Source of the DNA: CAYHXN01 sp964373675
Lineage (GTDB): Bacteria > Patescibacteriota > Minisyncoccia > UBA6257 > WO2-44-18
Reading direction: 5' to 3'
Assembly (NCBI GenBank): GCA_964373675.1
Contig: CAYJVO010000002.1
Span: 8,250-72,249 of the forward strand
DNA: 64,000 nucleotides
Shown one piece after another: positions 1-8,480 of this stretch. The position numbers and the translations under genes were made by a program. Each line of letters begins with the position of its first letter. The stretch's first letter is position 1. Below the pieces are notes generated by a model that had not been told where the DNA came from, made no database searches, and worked only from the letters and a program-made list of their open reading frames with translations.

Positions 1-983
1 AGGCGAGGAGCTTCATTTTCTAAATTCTTAATTGCCTTAACCACTAACTCGCTAATATAAACTTGAGTGCGTTCAGTGGCTTCCTCGGTAGAGCCGCCCA
101 AATGCGGCAAAATGATCAAATTCTGATTTTTCCTGGCGTATTCCACCAACGGATTATTAATCAAATGGGCGCCGTCCGGGGATTCATCTGCCAACGTATC
201 AATTCCCGCTCCGGCAATCCATCCTTTTTTTAAAGCCTCCAGCAATGCGACCTCATCAGTAATTTCCCCGCGGGCGGTGTTGATAAAAACGGCGGTTGGC
301 TTCATGAGTTTAAAATGTTCCTGTTTAAGCATTTTATAAGTAGAATCATTGTAAACAGCGTGAAGAGAAACAACATCGGATAATTTTAAAAGATTAGGCA
401 GATCCGCCTTAACAGCTCCGTATTTTTTCATCTCGGCGGCGCCGACAAAAGGATCATAAGCCAACGCCCTCATTCCAAAGGCCGCGCTGTAGCCAGCCAC
501 CAGCCGTCCCAGCCGGCCAAAACCAATCAAACCGATAGTTTTTCCAGAAAGTTCCCGGCCGCTGTATTTAGCCCGATCCCATTCGCCTTTCTTAATCGCT
601 TCAAACCCCCAAGGAATTTTTCGCAACAGCGCCAAAATTAAAGCCATTGTTTCCTCAGCGGTAGAAGGAGTTTTGTGAAGAGCGGGAGCATCAGCTTTTA
701 TATTAACTATCTTAATGCCGCGCCGCCTGCACTCATCCAAATCCAAATACCTCAACTGGGTGGTGCGGGAACCGATCAGCTTTAATCTGCGCGCCCGATC
801 CAAAATAGGCTTATCAAACTTAACCTCCAAACCGGTCACTACCACATCGGCTTTTGACAAATTTCTAAAAAACTCCGCCCGCGATCCAAAATTAATCACC
901 CGGCCGGATCGAGCAAGAATTTTTTTAGCTTTTGCGCTGAATTCTTTTTCCGCAATTAAAATATTAATTGATTTTTGAGCCAT
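1..983 (-). CDS. D-2-hydroxyacid dehydrogenase (phosphoglycerate dehydrogenase-like), C-terminus cut by window edge
   Basis: NAD-dependent D-isomer-specific 2-hydroxyacid dehydrogenase; family members oxidise or reduce 2-hydroxyacids such as 3-phosphoglycerate. The reverse strand opens with MAQKSINILIAEKEF at 983 and runs off the window edge after about 327 codons, so the protein is nearly full length. Visible are the Rossmann dinucleotide loop GLIGFGRLG near residue 155, the substrate-binding NTARGEI segment, and the catalytic-His segment LPHLGGSTEEA. Its start overlaps the end of the cytidylyltransferase gene by 20 bp, so both are probably in one transcript. The position beside sugar-activation genes suggests supply of a sugar or serine precursor (inference). 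Substrate unknown. Confidence 0.88.
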   Translation of the reverse strand, partial: MAQKSINILIAEKEFSAKAKKILARSGRVINFGSRAEFFRNLSKADVVVTGLEVKFDKPILDRARRLKLIGSRTTQLRYLDLDECRRRGIKIVNIKADAPALHKTPSTAEETMALILALLRKIPWGFEAIKKGEWDRAKYSGRELSGKTIGLIGFGRLGRLVAGYSAAFGMRALAYDPFVGAAEMKKYGAVKADLPNLLKLSDVVSLHAVYNDSTYKMLKQEHFKLMKPTAVFINTARGEITDEVALLEALKKGWIAGAGIDTLADESPDGAHLINNPLVEYARKNQNLIILPHLGGSTEEATERTQVYISELVVKAIKNLENEAPR

Positions 984-1689
984 ATTTTTTTATCAGCACC
1001 TCTGCCACCTCCCAATCAAAAGCGTCATTAATATCGTGAGCGGTCCAAGATTCAATGGGTAAACCAACTCGCTTTCCCACCTCAATCTTTTTTTCTTTTA
1101 AAAAAAGGTCTCTTCTAAAACAATAAACGCTGGCGAAAGCATATCGCTTGGGATCTGACTGTCTGGTTGGATGTTTATAATGAAGCTCCGGATTATCAAA
1201 TTCCAAAAACCCATCGGCTGTTAAATGCCGCACGTGGTAGGGGTGAAAAGGTCTCGGCGCTTCAATGATGGTAATGCCCGAATCGGCTTTTTTATCACGG
1301 ATAAGTTTAAATAATGCATCAATCTGTTCAGTAAGCACAAACGGCGAAGTAGGCTGGACCATAAAAACATATTCCGGACAATAATTTTCATTTTTTTCCA
1401 GCCACTCAAGGGCGTGAAAAATAACCGGCGGCATCGGCGTGCCGTCTTCAGCTAATTCCGCCGGCCGCAAAAAAGGCGCTTCAGCGCCGTATCTTTTAGC
1501 GATCTCGGCGATTTTCTGATCGTCAGTGGTAATCACTACTCGGTCTACGAACCGGCTTTTTTTCAATGCTTTAATTGAATAAGCAATCAGCGGCTGGCCA
1601 TTCAATAATCTAATGTTCTTCCCCGGCAGTCCCTTAGAACCTCCTCTGGCAGGGACCAAACCCAAAAAACCAAATTTTTCCGATTGCAT
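964..1689 (-). CDS. Acylneuraminate (nonulosonate) cytidylyltransferase, NeuA/PseF-like
   Basis: Transfers CMP from CTP to a nonulosonic acid (sialic, legionaminic or pseudaminic type) or a KDO-like sugar. The protein begins MQSEKFGFLGLVPARGGSKG; the P-A-R-G-G-S-K-G loop followed by GKN is the nucleotide-binding signature, VVITTDDQ and QPTSPF are further family motifs, and the length (241 aa) is typical. I chose the ATG at 1689 because the longer frame starting at 1734 would begin inside the inverted repeat of a mobile element. There is no clear SD. The NeuC-like epimerase 2 kb away fits a nonulosonate branch; exact sugar not decidable. Confidence 0.87.
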   Translation of the reverse strand: MQSEKFGFLGLVPARGGSKGLPGKNIRLLNGQPLIAYSIKALKKSRFVDRVVITTDDQKIAEIAKRYGAEAPFLRPAELAEDGTPMPPVIFHALEWLEKNENYCPEYVFMVQPTSPFVLTEQIDALFKLIRDKKADSGITIIEAPRPFHPYHVRHLTADGFLEFDNPELHYKHPTRQSDPKRYAFASVYCFRRDLFLKEKKIEVGKRVGLPIESWTAHDINDAFDWEVAEVLIKKYGSKIN

Positions 1690-1725
1690 GGTAAAATTAA
1701 TAACATAAAATAACAGCCAAGTAAA

Positions 1726-1938
1726 CCCGCACATAACTAGGACTGCAACAGCCTCGCTTCTCTGAAAAAAACGCCATCATTCACAATTTTTTATCAGCAA
1801 ATCTTCGTAGCAATAGCAGTTTAACGCGTTAAACGCTTTGACGCGTCAAAGCACTATCCCATGGGATAGTGCTAGGAAATAACCCCACACAGCTTTGTCT
1901 CAGGCATTGAAGAAAGCGGAGTCCTAGTTATGTGCGGG
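1726..1938. mobile_element. MITE-like element with 18-bp perfect terminal inverted repeats
   Basis: The left end CCCGCACATAACTAGGAC (1726-1743) is the exact reverse complement of the right end (1921-1938). The 213-bp interior encodes nothing. It contains the palindromes TTAACGCGTTAA, TTTGACGCGTCAAA and a perfect 20-bp palindrome centred on CCATGG. The stretch 1782-1947 recurs without indels at 39822-39987. Related ends occur at 16738-16843 and 56928-56974. No obvious target duplication at this copy. Confidence 0.8.
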
Positions 1939-2010
1939 GCAAGCCCCGAGAAAATTAATAACTATATTAATAATTCCTAAATTAACTTAATAACCACTCA
2001 ATAACTACCA

Positions 2011-2101
2011 AACTATAACCTGTGCTATAACCTGTGCTATAAACTACATTATAAACTGTGCTATAAACTATACTATGCTATAAACTATACTATAAACTAT
2101 T
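2011..2101. repeat. Degenerate AT-rich tandem repeat (CTATAAACT-type words)
   Basis: Non-coding run of variations on CTATAACCTGTG and CTATAAACTATA. It lies in the 755-bp gene-free stretch 1690-2444, which otherwise holds an inverted-repeat element, a 46-bp palindrome, a GC-rich hairpin region (about 2210-2320) and a terminator-linked repeat. No gene seen. Confidence 0.7.
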
Positions 2102-2104
2102 AAT

Positions 2105-2150
2105 AAATCTTTCCGTTATAACCGCCATGGCGGTTATAACGGAAAGATTT
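2105..2150. repeat. 46-bp perfect palindrome
   Basis: The two 23-bp arms match without a mismatch, centred on GCCATGGC at 2127/2128 with no loop. It could extrude a cruciform. It has no T-run and does not directly follow a gene, so it is not an ordinary terminator. Function unknown. Confidence 0.85.
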
Positions 2151-2323
2151 CCGAAAATCCGAAAAAAATGAATCTCCAAAAAAATGAACCTCCGAAAATG
2201 AAACTCCCCGGGCTTACCCTCGGCCTCGCTGTAAGCGGAGCCGAGTCTGACTCGGCGGAGCCCCACGCCTTTGGCAGGGCAATGCTCGCCCGTGGCAGGG
2301 CGTGACGCCCGGGATATTCTTTG

Positions 2324-2412
2324 AATGAAGCTCCACGGCCTTATCTAGCCTTCGTAGCCGAGTCAGACTCGGCGGAGTAGGCCGCCCGGGGTTTTCGGCG
2401 AAGGAGAATAAA
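2324..2412. repeat. Terminator-linked hairpin repeat, copy 1
   Basis: 89-bp repeat running from AATGAAGCTCCACGGCC to GGCGAAGGAGAATAAA. Further copies are at 51745-51827 and 59098-59186. The internal stem here is GCCGAGTC/GACTCGGC, while the other copies have GTAGCT/AGCTAC at the same place, a paired substitution that keeps a hairpin. The repeat ends exactly in the T-run side of the terminator of the downstream-lying minus-strand gene. Confidence 0.8.
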
Positions 2413-2414
2413 CA

Positions 2415-2442
2415 ATAAAAAAAGCCGCGGTTTGATCGCGGC
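2415..2442 (-). terminator. Rho-independent terminator of the SQD1-like gene
   Basis: On the minus strand, stem GCCGCG/CGCGGC (2424-2442) is followed by a run of seven T. It sits 2 bases past the stop codon of the gene ending at 2445. Confidence 0.88.
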
Positions 2443-2444
2443 TG

Positions 2445-3614
2445 TTATTTTTTCCTGTCCCAAGTAACTCTCGGCTGGATAATAGATATATCAATAAGGT
2501 GTTTGGCCTCCTTAATTTTCAAAAGCATGGAATTCACCAATTCCTCGGACAGCAATATCGGTTTTAACCCCAGTTTCAGCAAACTTTCGTTGGAAGGATT
2601 ATAATAGTGGTTCTCTTTTTCTACTCGGGGATTCTCTAATTTCTTAACAGCCACTGTCACTCCCAATTTGGCAGCTGAAGATTTTACTGTTTCTGCCAGC
2701 TGACTGACGGAAAAAACTTCCGTAAATTGATTAAACACCCGAAACTCGCCTCTTTTAGCCGGATTTTCCACCGCTAACTGAACGCATTTTAAGGTATCAC
2801 GAATATTCAGAAAACCCCGCTTCTGGCCGCCTAGACCGTAAACGGTCAGCGGTGTACCGACGACTGCTTGAACGCAAAATCTGTTTAATACTGTTCCAAA
2901 AACATCGTCGTAATGAAAACTCGTCAAAAGATCGGGGTGAAGTTTGGTGCAATCGGTTTCAATTCCATAAACCACACCCTGATTAAGATCGGTAGCTCTC
3001 AACTTCCAAATACGGCAGGTAAATTCAATGTTGTGGCTGTCGTGAACCTTACTTAAATGATAAAACGAACCAGCACTTTTAGGATAAAGCATGCGGTCGT
3101 TACGTCCTTTATGATTAACATCTAACCAACCTTCTTCAATGTCTATATTGGGAGTGCCGTATTCGCCCATCGTCCCCAACTTCACTAAATGTGCGTCCGG
3201 AACAAATTTTTTCATCGCAAAAAGAACATTCAGGGTGCCGCTTATATTGTTTTCCTGCGTCAAAACGGCATTGCGTCGGCTGAACATTGAATAAGGCGCG
3301 GATGGCTGCTCGGCATAATGCACGATTGTCTGAGGACGAACTTCATCCATTATTTCAAAAAAGCGTCTTTCATTTTTCGCGATATCGGCAATAAAATATG
3401 AAATTTTACGGCCGGCAACCTGCTCCCAAACATTTATCCGTTTCTGCAATGGAAGTGTAGACCAAAGAGGCATAGAACCAAACTCCGCTTCCCAAACTCT
3501 TTTTGCCATGCTATCAATGATTGCTACTTCGTAGCCAAGCGCGGAAAAATGCATTGCCGTCGGCCAGCCCAAATAGCCATCGCCGCCGAGAACGAGAATT
3601 TTATGCGCTTCCAT
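2445..3614 (-). CDS. sqdB: UDP-sulfoquinovose synthase (SQD1/SqdB/Agl3-like)
   Basis: Converts UDP-glucose and sulfite to UDP-sulfoquinovose; an extended short-chain dehydrogenase. The 389-aa protein has the Rossmann loop GGDGYLGW, then HYAEQPSAPYSM, the segment LGTMGEYGTPNIDIEEGW with the catalytic Thr, and the Y-H-L-S-K catalytic Tyr/Lys. ATDLNQGVVYG, DDVFGTVLNRFCVQA and GEFRVFNQFTE are near-identical to remembered plant and cyanobacterial SQD1. The ATG at 3614 has an AAGGAG 7 bases upstream; a TTG just before it is less likely. No sulfolipid synthase SqdX is recognised beside it, so the sugar may go into a surface glycan (inference). Confidence 0.9.
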   Translation of the reverse strand: MEAHKILVLGGDGYLGWPTAMHFSALGYEVAIIDSMAKRVWEAEFGSMPLWSTLPLQKRINVWEQVAGRKISYFIADIAKNERRFFEIMDEVRPQTIVHYAEQPSAPYSMFSRRNAVLTQENNISGTLNVLFAMKKFVPDAHLVKLGTMGEYGTPNIDIEEGWLDVNHKGRNDRMLYPKSAGSFYHLSKVHDSHNIEFTCRIWKLRATDLNQGVVYGIETDCTKLHPDLLTSFHYDDVFGTVLNRFCVQAVVGTPLTVYGLGGQKRGFLNIRDTLKCVQLAVENPAKRGEFRVFNQFTEVFSVSQLAETVKSSAAKLGVTVAVKKLENPRVEKENHYYNPSNESLLKLGLKPILLSEELVNSMLLKIKEAKHLIDISIIQPRVTWDRKK

Positions 3615-3678
3615 CAACTCTCCTTGTAAGTTTGTTAAAGGACTAAAACCTATTCGTAAAGTTAATTTAAAAACAAAG

Positions 3679-3698
3679 GAGCGTCAATATTGACGCTC
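3679..3698 (-). terminator. Perfect-palindrome terminator after the 2-epimerase gene
   Basis: A 20-bp perfect palindrome of arms GAGCGTCAAT, with CTTTG on one side and AAAG on the other, 28 bp past the stop at 3726. It can act for the minus-strand gene. Confidence 0.65.
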
Positions 3699-3725
3699 TT
3701 TACATAATTCATGCCCAGCAAGGGC

Positions 3726-4916
3726 TTAAATTCTAACATCGTTTTGAGAAATCAATTTCTTCCTAAAAAACCTGTCCTTATCTATTATAAAATTCTTCAA
3801 GACTTTAATTATTTTTTCTGATGCGCTTCCATCGCCAAACCCGTAACCGCAGCACGAGAGTTTCTTTTTAAACTGCGGATTTTGTAAAGCGTACTCCAAC
3901 GCTCCCTTGATTGATTCAGGGGAAAGATCGGCATCAACAACATTTTCTTCCCGATCGCGTCCCATTTCTCTTTGGCCAATATTAATAGCTGGCAAATGGA
4001 AATAAGGCGCTTCCACAAAGGCACAAGAGGAATTGCCGATAATGGCTTTAGCATCCGCCATTAATCCAAGAAAATCCAAATTTTCAATATTTTTATAGAC
4101 TGAGAACTGTTTATCGTTTTGGATTTCCGCAATCGCCTGCCGAATGCCTTCATAACCGGGATCCGAACACGGATAAATCACAATTGATCTGACGTTAGAG
4201 GGCCGGACAACGCTAAAAATATTTTTTGCTGTTTTATAATTTTCTTCCGTAGAGAGGTAAGTATCGGGATGGAAAATAACAATGAAATAATCGCTTTCAT
4301 TAAGACCGTATTTTTCTCTTGCTAATTTCGGATTAGTATACATCTTCTTTACAATCCGGTCTATATAAAGGGAGCCAACCATATAAATTCTCCACTGTTC
4401 TTCTCCAAGACCTATGATTCTTTGGGCTGCTTTTTCCGTCTCCGGAAAATGTATGTGGGCCAACTTTGTTATTGCGTGCCGCTGGATATCATCAATATTG
4501 CCGGAGGTCTCACCACCCTGCGTATGCGCAACAGCGATATTAAAATGAACCGCCGCCAATGCCATAACCAAATGCTCTCCCCTATCGCCGTGCACCATCA
4601 AAATATCCGGACGGAGTTTTTCTAAAACGCCGCCAGCCTGCTTAAGACATTCGCCAATATTCTCAACTCGGATTCTAGATGAATCTCCCCGTCCAGCGCC
4701 CATAGAAATTACCTCAATCAAACTATTTGGAAAATAGCTTCGAACCTCTCCTTGAGTCGCTCCAAATTCTTCCGAAGCGTGCATATCGCCCAAGAGAATC
4801 TGCAGTTCTAAATCCGAATCGTCATCAATAAGCCGCATTAAGGGCAAATAAGCGCCGAAGCCCCCCCGCTTACCGGAAAACACGCAGATCTTTCTTTTCG
4901 CCAATTTTAAATACAC
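3726..4916 (-). CDS. UDP-N-acetylglucosamine 2-epimerase, hydrolysing (NeuC/LegG-like)
   Basis: Family members convert UDP-GlcNAc (or a diacetamido derivative) to ManNAc-type sugars for nonulosonate synthesis. The 396-aa protein shows SGKRGGFGAYLPL near the N-terminus, VHGDRGEHLVMALAA, and HTQGGETSGNIDDIQRHAIT followed by AHIHFP, the classic NeuC block; IGNSSCAFVEAPYF holds the C-terminal nucleotide-binding serine. A GTG start at 4916 is inferred because no ATG is nearby. A small inverted repeat (4919-4937) separates it from the next methyltransferase. Together with the cytidylyltransferase it suggests a nonulosonic acid pathway, though the synthase NeuB is not in the window. Confidence 0.9.
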   Translation of the reverse strand: MYLKLAKRKICVFSGKRGGFGAYLPLMRLIDDDSDLELQILLGDMHASEEFGATQGEVRSYFPNSLIEVISMGAGRGDSSRIRVENIGECLKQAGGVLEKLRPDILMVHGDRGEHLVMALAAVHFNIAVAHTQGGETSGNIDDIQRHAITKLAHIHFPETEKAAQRIIGLGEEQWRIYMVGSLYIDRIVKKMYTNPKLAREKYGLNESDYFIVIFHPDTYLSTEENYKTAKNIFSVVRPSNVRSIVIYPCSDPGYEGIRQAIAEIQNDKQFSVYKNIENLDFLGLMADAKAIIGNSSCAFVEAPYFHLPAINIGQREMGRDREENVVDADLSPESIKGALEYALQNPQFKKKLSCCGYGFGDGSASEKIIKVLKNFIIDKDRFFRKKLISQNDVRI

Positions 4917-4949
4917 TCAAACTGCTAATCGCAGTTTAGGCAAAAAGGA

Positions 4950-5675
4950 TTATTTTTGCAACACAAAAAAATAGTGATACTTATTCAATACCGGTTTTAT
5001 TTCGCGCAAAATACGAAAATGCGAACCTAAAATTCGCCTGACCTTACCTAATCGGTAGTTCCAATAATCAATCTCCCAATAATGCTGACCAGAAACCTTG
5101 ATGCCGCCGAACTTCAACGGAATACGCAGGAAAAAATCCAGAAAGGATTTTCTAAAAATAGTGCGTACGCCTGGAAATTTGAAAACCCATTCCCAACCAG
5201 TGGATTTATAAGGCAAAGAAATCAAGGCGTAGCGCTTAGTCACGCGCCGTAATTCCGCCAGCGCCTTAGAAACCTCTTCAAACGGAATATGCTCTAAAAC
5301 TTCAAAAGCCGTAACCACGTCAAATCCGCTTTCTTTAAATGGCAATGAGCGTATGTCTGCCACCACATCCGGATTTAAATTCTTATCAAAATCGCAGGTC
5401 GTCAAATTATAGCCCAGCTTTTTCATATAGTCCGAGAAAAACCCGCTGCCCTTCCCAATCTCCAAAATTTTAAATTTGCGATTCAAAACATCCGAATTCC
5501 ATTCGAATGATTCTAAACCATCTTTGTTTTTGGATAATTCTAATGTATTCGAATTTTTTGAATCGCATTCCGCAATCTCTTGCACAAGACTAACTTGATA
5601 ATAATAAGAAATAAACCGCTCGAGGTCATCATACTTACGCCGAAAATAATGTTCTTTTTCAACTTGTGGGTTCAT
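4950..5675 (-). CDS. Class I SAM-dependent methyltransferase
   Basis: Methyltransf_11-type fold: motif I LEIGKGSGFFSDYM, acidic motif II TTCDFD, motif III DVVTAFEVLEHI. Target probably a sugar or lipid carrier in the surface glycan (inference). An Asn/Lys/Ser-rich stretch before motif I (about residues 35-65) is encoded by a word-like repeat built of ATTCGAAT and GATTCTAA variants and looks inserted. ATG start at 5675; the gene follows the 2-epimerase-like gene's 5' side with 33 bp between them. Confidence 0.82.
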   Translation of the reverse strand: MNPQVEKEHYFRRKYDDLERFISYYYQVSLVQEIAECDSKNSNTLELSKNKDGLESFEWNSDVLNRKFKILEIGKGSGFFSDYMKKLGYNLTTCDFDKNLNPDVVADIRSLPFKESGFDVVTAFEVLEHIPFEEVSKALAELRRVTKRYALISLPYKSTGWEWVFKFPGVRTIFRKSFLDFFLRIPLKFGGIKVSGQHYWEIDYWNYRLGKVRRILGSHFRILREIKPVLNKYHYFFVLQK

Positions 5676-5694
5676 GAAACCTATTGGCTAAACC

Positions 5695-6399
5695 CTAGTG
5701 GCTATTGGCTTTGTGGATTATAAATGAATTCCCATGCCAAGAATATTTGTGGAACTCGGTCGCGCTGAATTGCGGATATTTCTTCAACCACTCTCGAAAT
5801 GCCAGCTGCTCGCCGGCATTCGGGTTGCCCCGGAAAAGAAACCAATCATCAAAAACTATAACCGTCCCAGCAACTATATAATCCTTAACAAATTCCAGCA
5901 CCGGCACCGTTGACTCATATAAATCGCAATCTACCCAAATCACGGCCGCAGATTTCATCGGCAGCTTTTTCCTGGTGTCCGCGGTTAGCGTTTCGTTAAA
6001 CCAGCCGGGAATAATTTCCACTTTGCTAAAATCAACTCCTGCCGCTTTAAGGTTATTCTTGAAAAGACCCAGCGAGGCAGAATATTCGCCTTTAGAAAAC
6101 TGAGTAAATTCCGCATCCTTTCCCCGTATATCCGGCAGCCCCTCAAAAGAATCGAAGGCGTAAAACCGCATTTCTTGAAGATGCTTATTTTTCTGCGCCC
6201 ACCGGCAAGCCGCGGCAAAAGTCCCGCCTCGGAAAACCCCGAACTCCAAATAATCTCCGGGTAGGCGAGCTTCCGCGACATAGTTCATAATTTTACGCAA
6301 AATTTCCTGCTTATCCCGCTCTTTTGGAGATAAACGTAAAAATTCCAGCCCCGGAAATCGCCTTTCTAACCAATGAAAAATTGCTTTAAAGACGGCCAT
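5695..6399 (-). CDS. TylF/MycF-family (macrocin-type) O-methyltransferase
   Basis: SAM- and metal-dependent sugar O-methyltransferase family. The 234-aa protein carries GDYLEFGVFRGGTF (SAM site), FYAFDSFEGLPDI, then VIWVDCDLYESTVPVLE and VIVFDDWF, with metal-binding acidic residues. The ATG at 6399 lies inside the 3' end of the acyl carrier protein gene (14-bp overlap), implying translational coupling. A truncated relative is fused to an exported domain at 21832-22932. Probably methylates a glycan sugar; substrate unknown. Confidence 0.85.
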   Translation of the reverse strand: MAVFKAIFHWLERRFPGLEFLRLSPKERDKQEILRKIMNYVAEARLPGDYLEFGVFRGGTFAAACRWAQKNKHLQEMRFYAFDSFEGLPDIRGKDAEFTQFSKGEYSASLGLFKNNLKAAGVDFSKVEIIPGWFNETLTADTRKKLPMKSAAVIWVDCDLYESTVPVLEFVKDYIVAGTVIVFDDWFLFRGNPNAGEQLAFREWLKKYPQFSATEFHKYSWHGNSFIIHKANSH

Positions 6400-6616
6400 G
6401 CTTTTTTAATAAATTTTTAATGTCGCCGACATTTTTCACCTTCGCCATTTCCTCAATAACAATCTTCAATCCGTATTCCCTTTCCAGCGTCTCCCAAAGC
6501 TTTAATCCGTTAAACGAATCCCAGCTTGATAAATTATCCGGACTGGTTTGATCCGTAATTTTTTCCGGCTTAACTCCAAAAACTCCCGCTAAAATTTCTT
6601 CTAAAGATTTATGCAT
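6386..6616 (-). CDS. Acyl carrier protein
   Basis: 76-aa carrier protein. The serine of SWDSFNGLKL (about residue 34) is the expected 4'-phosphopantetheine attachment site; the downstream EREYGLKI and a helical C-terminus fit the ACP fold. Its ATG is formed at the very edge of an inverted-repeat element (6617-6728). With the AMP-dependent synthetase upstream and an acetyltransferase-like gene nearby, it may activate an acyl or amino-acyl group to decorate the surface glycan rather than make fatty acids (inference). Confidence 0.85.
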   Translation of the reverse strand: MHKSLEEILAGVFGVKPEKITDQTSPDNLSSWDSFNGLKLWETLEREYGLKIVIEEMAKVKNVGDIKNLLKKHGRL

Positions 6617-6728
6617 CCCGTTAGAAGCAGATCGCGATCTGCGATTGGCTGGATATTATTTTATATAAACAATTTTTCATTTTTATAAGATTTTGGCAGT
6701 CTATAAAGCGATCGCGGCTTCTAACGGG
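6617..6728. mobile_element. Small inverted-repeat element of the CCCGTTAGA family, non-coding
   Basis: Ends CCCGTTAGAAGC (6617-6628) and GCTTCTAACGGG (6717-6728) are exact inverses, with AT on both outer sides. The interior has the 16-bp palindrome GCAGATCGCGATCTGC. The ends match those of the GIY-YIG-bearing element at 15044-15319, so this looks like a non-autonomous derivative. Confidence 0.75.
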
Positions 6729-6743
6729 ATCTTGTTTCAAGAT

Positions 6744-8417
6744 TTATGATTCGTAATCTGCTGTAGAAAGATCGCCCAGATCGGCGCCAGTCTCCTGGGC
6801 CCGAAGCACTCGGCGCATAATCTTTCCGCTGCGAGTCTTGGGTAATTTACTGACGAACTCAATCTCTCGCGGCACTTCGTGTACTGATAAATGTTTTTTC
6901 ACAAATTGCATCAGCTCACTCTTCAACGCCTCACCGGCTTCCGAACCAGACTTGAGCATCACGAACGCCTTAACGACATTGCCATATAATTCGTGGGGCT
7001 TTCCGATCACGCCGGCCTCCGCCACCGCCGGATGGGCCACCAACGTGCTTTCAATTTCAAAAGGACTAATCCGTTCAGCGGCACTCTTAATCATATCGTC
7101 TTCCCGACCCTGGAACCAAATATATCCCTCCCCATCCTTATAGGCCGTATCGCCAGAAATATACCACCCATCCTCAAAATAGGAATCAAACTTTTTTGGA
7201 TTGTTCCAAATTGTTTTCATCAACCCTGGCCATGGAATTTTTACCGCTAAGCGACCAACCTCACCGGGCGGCAGCTCTTTGCCTTGATGATCAATAATCG
7301 CAGCCACGATACCCGGAATTGGTTTTCCCATTGATCCTTTCTTAATAGGCAAACAACGATAGTTATTAATAAGCTGGTGGCCATTCTCCGTCATATACCA
7401 AGAATCATGTATTGATATTCCTAAACTATCCATCGTCCAGTCAATTAAGCTCGGGTTCAGTGGCTCGCCAGCGCTCACAATATGACGCAACGCCGGATGG
7501 TTTTCTTTATTTATCGGTGTGTTGTAGTAACGGAGCAGACGAAAGGCGGTCGGCGTGCTGTACCAAACGCTGATCCTCATTTTTTCCATGAACTCCGCCC
7601 AAGCCAACGACTGAAATTGGCCTTCATAAATATGCGCCGCCACCCCGCAAAGAAGCGGGGCAAAAAAATTGTAGACCATCCCCGTTACCCACCCAGGATC
7701 TCCGGTATTCCAATACCGATCTTCCGCATGAAGGTCCAATACATATTTAGCAGTGACCAGATGGCCAATCATGGCGCGATTAACCAGCAAGACACCCTTT
7801 GGCTTGGCCGTAGAGCCAGAAGTGTAATGAATAATAAACGGTGTTTCCAGATCGCCAAAGTACAATGCTCTTGGGTCGATTGACGTTTTTACGGCTTCCG
7901 AAATTTTTTCTGGCGTTAAAATATTTTTCAATGCCGGCAGCTTATTCAAGGGAACATTAGGCCGAAGTTTTTCAGTAGTATAAATCCAAGTGGCTGAACA
8001 GTCTCCTAACCGATCCTCAATAGCGTCGGCGCCAAAAGCCTCAAAAAGCGGCACCGCGATCGCGCCGCACTTAATAGTGGCATGCAATACCGCCACGTAT
8101 TCTATGGAACGCGGCGCGTACAAAGCAAAACGATCACCGGGCCGCAAACCGTTTTGGTAAAAAAAGGACGCCAGCCGATCGGTTTTCTCTGCCAGTTCCT
8201 GAAAAGTAATCTGCTGGGCGACTCCATCAGCGCGCTGGGAAATAATCGCCGGCCGATCGCCGTTTCCTTTAACTGCCTGAACATTCGTAATTTCGTAAGC
8301 GTAATTTACTTTGCCGTTGGCGTGCCAAGAAAATTCTTGGTGCCAATCCTGCCAAGAAAATCGTTTATATTCCGCTTCGTAATCCTTAAAATTAGGAGCT
8401 AGATCCATCTTTTGCAT
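6744..8417 (-). CDS. AMP-dependent acyl/acetyl-CoA synthetase (AcsA-like)
   Basis: Activates a carboxylic acid as acyl-adenylate and transfers it to CoA or a phosphopantetheine carrier. Motifs in order: IHYTSGSTAKPKG (A3), GDPGWVTGM, SWYMTENG (A5), GWYISGDTAYKDGEGYIWFQGREDDMI (A7/A8 region, given here as two adjoining parts), and KTRSGKIMRR with the C-terminal catalytic Lys. Length about 557 aa fits ANL enzymes. I start at the ATG at 8417, 8 bases past a good -10, rather than the longer frame to 8504 that crosses the promoter. The ACP gene follows, which suggests it loads that carrier. Confidence 0.87.
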   Translation of the reverse strand: MQKMDLAPNFKDYEAEYKRFSWQDWHQEFSWHANGKVNYAYEITNVQAVKGNGDRPAIISQRADGVAQQITFQELAEKTDRLASFFYQNGLRPGDRFALYAPRSIEYVAVLHATIKCGAIAVPLFEAFGADAIEDRLGDCSATWIYTTEKLRPNVPLNKLPALKNILTPEKISEAVKTSIDPRALYFGDLETPFIIHYTSGSTAKPKGVLLVNRAMIGHLVTAKYVLDLHAEDRYWNTGDPGWVTGMVYNFFAPLLCGVAAHIYEGQFQSLAWAEFMEKMRISVWYSTPTAFRLLRYYNTPINKENHPALRHIVSAGEPLNPSLIDWTMDSLGISIHDSWYMTENGHQLINNYRCLPIKKGSMGKPIPGIVAAIIDHQGKELPPGEVGRLAVKIPWPGLMKTIWNNPKKFDSYFEDGWYISGDTAYKDGEGYIWFQGREDDMIKSAAERISPFEIESTLVAHPAVAEAGVIGKPHELYGNVVKAFVMLKSGSEAGEALKSELMQFVKKHLSVHEVPREIEFVSKLPKTRSGKIMRRVLRAQETGADLGDLSTADYES

Positions 8418-8425
8418 ATGTGCAT

Positions 8426-8454
8426 ATTGTAACGATTTTTTTGTATTTACGCAA
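8426..8454 (-). promoter_or_regulatory. Sigma70-type promoter of the acyl-CoA synthetase gene
   Basis: Minus-strand TTGCGT, 17-bp spacer, TACAAT. The ATG at 8417 begins 9 bases after the -10, so the mRNA would be leaderless or nearly so. Confidence 0.65.
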
Positions 8455-8455
8455 C

Positions 8456-8480
8456 AAAAAAGCCTACTCTTGAGTAGGCT
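8456..8480 (-). terminator. Terminator overlapping the end of the PanE-like gene
   Basis: Perfect inverted repeat AGCCTACTC/GAGTAGGCT followed by six T on the minus strand. The TAG stop codon of the PanE-like gene lies within the stem. Confidence 0.85.
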
